Source of the DNA: Desulfamplus magnetovallimortis
GTDB taxonomy: Bacteria > Desulfobacterota > Desulfobacteria > Desulfobacterales > Desulfobacteraceae
NCBI RefSeq assembly: GCF_900170035.1
Contig: NZ_LT828541.1
Coordinates: forward strand, 1 to 36,886
DNA length: 36,886 nucleotides
Direction of reading: 5' to 3'
The notes under the pieces are model-generated. The model made no database searches, was not told the origin of the DNA, and saw only the letters and a list, made by a program, of their open reading frames with translations. Shown here in pieces: positions 33,221 to 36,886 of this stretch (its first letter is position 1; each line of letters begins with the position of its first letter). The translations under genes and the position numbers were made by a program.

Positions 33221-33236
33221 TGGCACACCTTTTGCT
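33221..33236 (+). promoter_or_regulatory. Sigma-54 (-24/-12) promoter
   Basis: TGGCACACCTTTTGCT has the invariant GG and GC separated by exactly 10 bases and matches TGGCAC-N5-TTGCW in full. It points toward the receiver-fusion gene at 33338; transcription would start near 33247, leaving about 90 bases of leader. Confidence 0.75.
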
Positions 33237-33337
33237 GTAGTTATTATCAAAACAATAACAGAAGCAATCGAAACAATGACAAAAACAGCAAAATATTGAA
33301 CAGAACAGAATATAAACGAAAAACCAAGGAGGATACC

Positions 33338-34570
33338 ATGGCTATTATATCAATAACAGGAGCAAAATTCACCCATTCCGATGAGACAGTTGCAAAACTT
33401 TCGGAAAAACTCGGATACAAAATCATAACTGACCAGGAGATCATGGAGGAGACTGCCCAAAATCAGGACATTCAGATTGCAACCATCCATAAGGTGGTTG
33501 ACTCAAAGCAGATACCCTTCAATGACTTTACACATGAAAAAGAGAAAACCATTGCAGCCCTGAGAAAAACCCTTGCCCTTCATATCAGTCAGGGCAATAC
33601 AATTTTCAACGGCATTCTTGGACACCTTATTCCATCATGGACAACACATGCTCTCAGGGTGCTCATTGTAACTGACAGAGAGACGCGAATCCAGAACGGC
33701 ATTAAACTTCTTGGAGTTCCTGAAAAAGATGCTGCCCACGAAGTGAACGAAGCAGACAAACATACAATGCTCTGGGTAAACAGCCTTACAGACAAAAAAG
33801 CCTGGGATAAGAGCCTATATGACATAGTTATTCCATCTGACAAACTTGATGTTACAGAATCTGTTGAGCTTATTTCCAAACACCATGAAACAATGGCTGC
33901 CATGAGTGAGGATCTTGTGAAAAAGGAAGCCTCTGACTTTGCACTTGCAGCCGATGTCTCCCTTGCCCTTGCAGAGACTGGTTCCGGTCTCATAGTTACG
34001 GCTGACAATGGTGATATTGTTGTGACCATTGACAAGAACGTACTCTTTCTCTCCAAACTTAAACAGAAAATCACCACCATTGCAAAACAGATTCCAGGGG
34101 TTAAGTCTGTTGATACCAAAATCGGCAAAAACTACTACAAGGCAGGCAGAAGCCACAACTTTGACTTTGAAACACCCCTGCATGTCCTGCTTGTGGATGA
34201 TGAAAAGGAGTTTGTCCAGACACTTTCAGAGCGCCTTAAGATGCGCCAGATAAGCAGCAACGTAGTATTCAGCGGCCAGGAAGCCCTTGATTCTGCCCAC
34301 AGAGATGAGACAGAAGTGATGGTACTTGACCTCAAGATGCCTGGTATTGACGGATTTGAAGTACTCCGGAAAATCAAGCAGACCAAGCCACACATAGAGG
34401 TGATAATTTTGACAGGACATGGTTCCGAAGCTGACAAGGCAACATGTATGGAACTTGGAGCATTTGCATATCTCCAGAAACCAGCAGACATTGACCAGCT
34501 TGCCGAGACCATGAAAAAGGCATACGAAAAAATTAATCAACGAAAACAAAATGAAGAAGATGCCCAATAA
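33338..34570 (+). CDS. Fusion: cytidylate-kinase-like, BON-like and receiver domains
   Basis: A 410-residue cytoplasmic protein. Residues 1-190 resemble the cytidylate-kinase-like family (SITGAKFTHSDETVAKLSEKLGYKIITDQEIM, later LRVLIVTDRETRI), but the expected glycine-rich P-loop is replaced by GAKFTHSD, so kinase activity is doubtful. Residues about 195-275 look like a BON domain (GLIVTADNGDIVVTIDKNV, QIPGVKSVDTKIG), a ligand- or phospholipid-binding fold. Residues about 285-400 are a full receiver: acidic pair in LVDDEKEF, phosphorylation at D331 (VLDLKMPGIDG), Thr in LTGHGS and Lys in LQKPAD. The start chosen has AAGGAGG; an upstream ATG at 33296 does not. First gene after a sigma-54 promoter, followed by another receiver and an anion transporter. 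Function inferred as signal integration. Confidence 0.75.
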   Translation: MAIISITGAKFTHSDETVAKLSEKLGYKIITDQEIMEETAQNQDIQIATIHKVVDSKQIPFNDFTHEKEKTIAALRKTLALHISQGNTIFNGILGHLIPSWTTHALRVLIVTDRETRIQNGIKLLGVPEKDAAHEVNEADKHTMLWVNSLTDKKAWDKSLYDIVIPSDKLDVTESVELISKHHETMAAMSEDLVKKEASDFALAADVSLALAETGSGLIVTADNGDIVVTIDKNVLFLSKLKQKITTIAKQIPGVKSVDTKIGKNYYKAGRSHNFDFETPLHVLLVDDEKEFVQTLSERLKMRQISSNVVFSGQEALDSAHRDETEVMVLDLKMPGIDGFEVLRKIKQTKPHIEVIILTGHGSEADKATCMELGAFAYLQKPADIDQLAETMKKAYEKINQRKQNEEDAQ

Positions 34571-34582
34571 ATAAAAAAAGGT

Positions 34583-34678
34583 AGGGTAGCAAACCTGTTG
34601 AAGGGCTCTTTCCTCTCTTCTGCATCTGCCAAGAGAAGATGCCGGCACAAGGTCAACAGGTTTGTAACACACTACCCT
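34583..34678 (+). repeat. Long imperfect palindrome between two receiver genes
   Basis: The left arm AGGGTAG-CAAACCTGTTGA (34583-34601) pairs with TCAACAGGTTTG followed by CTACCCT (34653-34678), with a four-base bulge in the right arm. A smaller GCATC/GATGC pair lies in the loop. On mRNA it would make a large hairpin inside the operon, close to the next ribosome site. Confidence 0.6.
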
Positions 34679-34692
34679 AAAAAGGAGAGACC

Positions 34693-35121
34693 ATGAAAGT
34701 TAAAGTGCTTTTAGCTGACGATGAAGTTGATTTTGCAAAAACCCTGGCAGAAAGACTTGAAATGAGAAATCTGTCAGTAACACCGGTATTTTCCGGAAAG
34801 GCTGCTCTTGAGATCATTGAGGAGATTGATTTTGATGTCATTGTACTTGATGTTCTCATGCCTGAAACAAACGGAATTGATCTTCTGAGGGAGATAAAGG
34901 AAAAAACCCCGTTGACCCAGGTTATTATGCTTACAGGGCAGGCAACTGTAAAAAATGCCATTGAAGGCATGAAACTTGGAGCCTTTGATTTTCTTCTGAA
35001 ACCCGCTGACATTGATATGCTGGAAGAGAAGATAAATGATGCATATGGAATCAAACTCAGACATGAAGAGCGCATCAGAAAGGCACAAATTGACTCAATT
35101 ATAAAGGAACGAGGCTGGTGA
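34693..35121 (+). CDS. Single-domain response regulator
   Basis: A 142-residue stand-alone receiver: acidic pair in LADDEVDF, phosphorylation site D53 (VLDVLMPETNG), Thr in MLTGQAT and Lys in LLKPADID. A charged helical tail of about 20 residues (HEERIRKAQIDSIIKERG) follows, possibly for partner binding. AAAGGAG precedes the ATG. It is closely similar to the receiver of the upstream fusion protein and to the one at 9535 over the D-x-x-F-x-x-T-L-[AS]-E-R-L region. It sits between the fusion gene and the transporter gene, so it probably takes part in regulating that transporter. The kinase is not adjacent. Confidence 0.9.
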   Translation: MKVKVLLADDEVDFAKTLAERLEMRNLSVTPVFSGKAALEIIEEIDFDVIVLDVLMPETNGIDLLREIKEKTPLTQVIMLTGQATVKNAIEGMKLGAFDFLLKPADIDMLEEKINDAYGIKLRHEERIRKAQIDSIIKERGW

Positions 35122-35204
35122 TATCATTGATGATGCACACCATAATGCTTTAGGAATTGATTTTTAACAACTTGTCCATTCAACTCGCCCCAGCCACATT
35201 TTAC

Positions 35205-35250
35205 AGACTTGCAAGGGGGAGTTTGGGTAAGTTAATTAAACCCAATTACT
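35205..35250 (-). repeat. R4 repeat, copy 2 (inverted)
   Basis: Reverse complement of the R4 copy at 7446-7492. It lies in the 180-base spacer between the receiver and transporter genes, 52 bases from the transporter start. Confidence 0.55.
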
Positions 35251-35301
35251 TAGTGCTGGCAAAGCACGTCAAAAATATTTTTTTAAATCAGGAGAAATAC
35301 A

Positions 35302-36774
35302 TTGACTACACAAACTATGGCCTCAACCGGCCCAAAAATAGACTGGAAACGGCTAATTTTTCTGACACTGGGACTTGCCCTCTTTTGTATAATCAACTTC
35401 AGCCCTGCATGGCCAGATGCTGTTGATCCCACAGGAAAACAGTTTGTCCTGACTCCGGAAGCAAAGGGAGCGCTTGCCGTATTTATGCTTGCAGGTATCT
35501 GGTGGGTATTTGAAGTTGTGCCGATAGGCGTAACAAGTCTTACCATTGGAGTAATGCAGGTACTTTTCATGGTTCGCCCTGCGAACAAGGCATTCAAGGA
35601 TTTCATGGATCCTTCGGTACTCTTTATATTTGCATCCCTTGTAATCGGCATGGTCTTTACCAAAACCGGACTTACAAAACGGCTTGCCTACAAAATGCTC
35701 TCGGTTGTTGGCGAGAAAACAAGCATGATCTACCTTGGATGCTTTGTTGTAACAGCAGCCTTGACACACATCATGGCACATACGGCAGTTGCAGCAACCA
35801 TGTATCCGCTTTTGATAACAATCTACAGCATGTATGCCGATGACAACAACCCCACAAAATTTGGAAAGGGGCTTTTCATAGGAATGGCTTATGTGGCAGG
35901 CGCAGGCTCCATTGTAACTCTTCTTGGAGCTGCACGCGGCGCTGTTGCTCTTGGATTTTACAAGGATATTGTTGGACATGAGATATCCTTTTTCCATCTG
36001 TCGTACTACATGTTCCCCATTGGCTGGATAATGGTATTTATACTCTGGGGCTTTTTCATGATATTTTTCAAGCCAGAAAAGAAAACAATACCGGGGTTAA
36101 AGGAAAAAGCTGTACGACTTAACTCAGAGATGGGCGGACTTACCCGCAATGAGATTCTGGCAGCCATCATTATCTTTACATGTATTGCAGTGATGTCTAT
36201 GAGATCATTTATTCCTGCCCTACAACCTATTGATAAAACGGCAATAATTCTCATATCAACCATTCTGTTCTTTATCCTCGGCATCCTGGATCTAAAAGAT
36301 CTTGAGGCAATTCCCTGGAACATAATCCTGCTTTTTGGTGGTGCCATGAGCATTGGATTCTGTCTGTGGGAAACTGGCGCTGCCCAGTGGCTTGCCATCA
36401 ACTGGCTGACCATGTTCCAAAACTCACACTGGTTTGTATTTGTAATGAGTATCGCATTCTTTGTCATGATGATGACAAACTTTATCATGAACGTTGCAGC
36501 CATTGCCATATCTCTTCCTGTGGCTCTCGTTATCGCCCCTTACCTTGGGGTATCGCCGGAAGTAATTGTATTTGCTTCGCTTGTAACAGCGGGTATGCCA
36601 TTCCTGCTTCTTGTCGGAGCTGCTCCTAATGCCATAGCATATGACTCAAAACAGTTCACAACAGGTGAATTCTTTAATTATGGTATTCCGGCAAGTATCA
36701 TACTTATGATCATTGTTGGAGTTGCAGTGGCTGTAATATGGCCTCTAATGGGTATGCCGATTCTTACCAATTAA
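35302..36774 (+). CDS. DASS/SLC13-family anion transporter
   Basis: A 490-residue inner-membrane Na+-coupled symporter of the divalent anion family (di/tricarboxylates or sulfate). About eleven to twelve hydrophobic segments are visible. Family landmarks include WWVFEVVPIGVTSL in the first third, a FASLVIGMVFTKTGLTKRLA segment, AHIMAHTAVAATMYPLL (hairpin 1 side), and MMTNFIMNVAAIAISLPVAL near the end, where the usual S-N-T motif is replaced by T-N-F-I-M-N. The start is TTG with AGGAG seven bases ahead; an ATG lies five codons on. It is last in the sigma-54-controlled group with two receivers. In a sulfate reducer sulfate or dicarboxylates are the likely cargo, but the sequence does not choose. 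Confidence 0.87.
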   Translation: MTTQTMASTGPKIDWKRLIFLTLGLALFCIINFSPAWPDAVDPTGKQFVLTPEAKGALAVFMLAGIWWVFEVVPIGVTSLTIGVMQVLFMVRPANKAFKDFMDPSVLFIFASLVIGMVFTKTGLTKRLAYKMLSVVGEKTSMIYLGCFVVTAALTHIMAHTAVAATMYPLLITIYSMYADDNNPTKFGKGLFIGMAYVAGAGSIVTLLGAARGAVALGFYKDIVGHEISFFHLSYYMFPIGWIMVFILWGFFMIFFKPEKKTIPGLKEKAVRLNSEMGGLTRNEILAAIIIFTCIAVMSMRSFIPALQPIDKTAIILISTILFFILGILDLKDLEAIPWNIILLFGGAMSIGFCLWETGAAQWLAINWLTMFQNSHWFVFVMSIAFFVMMMTNFIMNVAAIAISLPVALVIAPYLGVSPEVIVFASLVTAGMPFLLLVGAAPNAIAYDSKQFTTGEFFNYGIPASIILMIIVGVAVAVIWPLMGMPILTN

Positions 36775-36781
36775 ACCAAAC

Positions 36782-36865
36782 CCCAAGGAGATTTAAAATC
36801 TTTGGGCGGGCTTTTCCATAGCATCTTGTTTTTGACATGAGATAAAATGGGAACCCCTATACTAT
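36782..36865 (+). terminator. Hairpin and R3 copy after the transporter gene
   Basis: CCCAA-GG-AGAT (36782-36792) pairs with ATCT-TTGGG (36798-36806) with a two-base bulge, followed after CGGGC by four T. This overlaps a single R3-type unit at 36801-36865 (GGGCGGGCTTTTCCATA, GATAAAATGGGAA, TATACTAT). It probably ends the transporter transcript, though the T-run is short. Confidence 0.4.
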
Positions 36866-36886
36866 TAAAACAAAAAGAAGGTAAAA

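Overview
This window reads as a piece of a chromosome from an anaerobic, probably sulfate-reducing member of the Desulfobacterota (old Deltaproteobacteria), most likely Desulfobacterales. The support is indirect: an AT-rich sequence, a selenocysteine-containing Tat-exported FdhA with an FdhB that carries only 12 cluster cysteines (the soluble FdhAB type of sulfate reducers), a DsrE-family protein, and a high density of signal-transduction genes. Genus cannot be fixed from the sequence alone. No tRNA, rRNA, CRISPR array, phage or intact insertion sequence was seen.

Layout. 1-4352 (minus strand): a mechanosensitive channel, a KtrB/TrkH potassium transporter with an extended N-terminus, and the start of its TrkA/KtrA regulator. 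4462-6551: a PAS-AAA-Fis sigma-54 activator whose stop overlaps the start of a Uma2 nuclease-fold gene. 7055-12296: a NifX/NifB-like protein, then a Cache histidine kinase, a single-domain receiver, a protein keeping only the phospho-accepting histidine domain, and a Ser/Thr kinase with a degenerate receiver in front. 12550-17484: a phosphoesterase, an outer-membrane barrel with an overlapping PstS-like protein, a DsrE-family protein, a solitary solute-binding protein and an orphan HigA antitoxin. 17713-22635: fdhA (in-frame UGA at 18286, Sec192), fdhB and fdhE. 23004-27770: a binding lipoprotein overlapping a PAS histidine kinase, then a thioredoxin-like protein and a one-Cys peroxiredoxin. 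27998-33038: proline dehydrogenase, glycerate 2-kinase, an MFS exporter and an NlpC/P60 lipoprotein. 33338-36774: a fusion of a P-loop-less cytidylate-kinase-like domain, a BON-like domain and a receiver, then a second receiver and a DASS (SLC13-type) anion transporter, behind a well-formed sigma-54 promoter with two upstream palindromes.

How the genes may work together. The most unusual material is regulatory. The receivers at 9535, 34188 (in the fusion) and 34693 are closely related, and the 7.4-12.3 kb and 33.3-36.8 kb loci share two repeat families (R3, R4), so they may form one signalling circuit governing anion uptake. This is inference. FdhAB is expected to oxidise formate in the periplasm and pass electrons to a cytochrome c3 encoded elsewhere, with FdhE assisting maturation.

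Intergenic DNA is rich in dispersed elements, named here R1 (150-240 bp, imperfectly palindromic, built on CCAGGAT motifs), R2 (about 80 bp, GAAAGTC motifs), R3 (77 bp, three in tandem) and R4 (47 bp). One R2 copy interrupts an R1 copy, and 48-bp inverted arms bracket fdhE. Several genes also contain short in-frame tandem repeats (7 or 12 codons).
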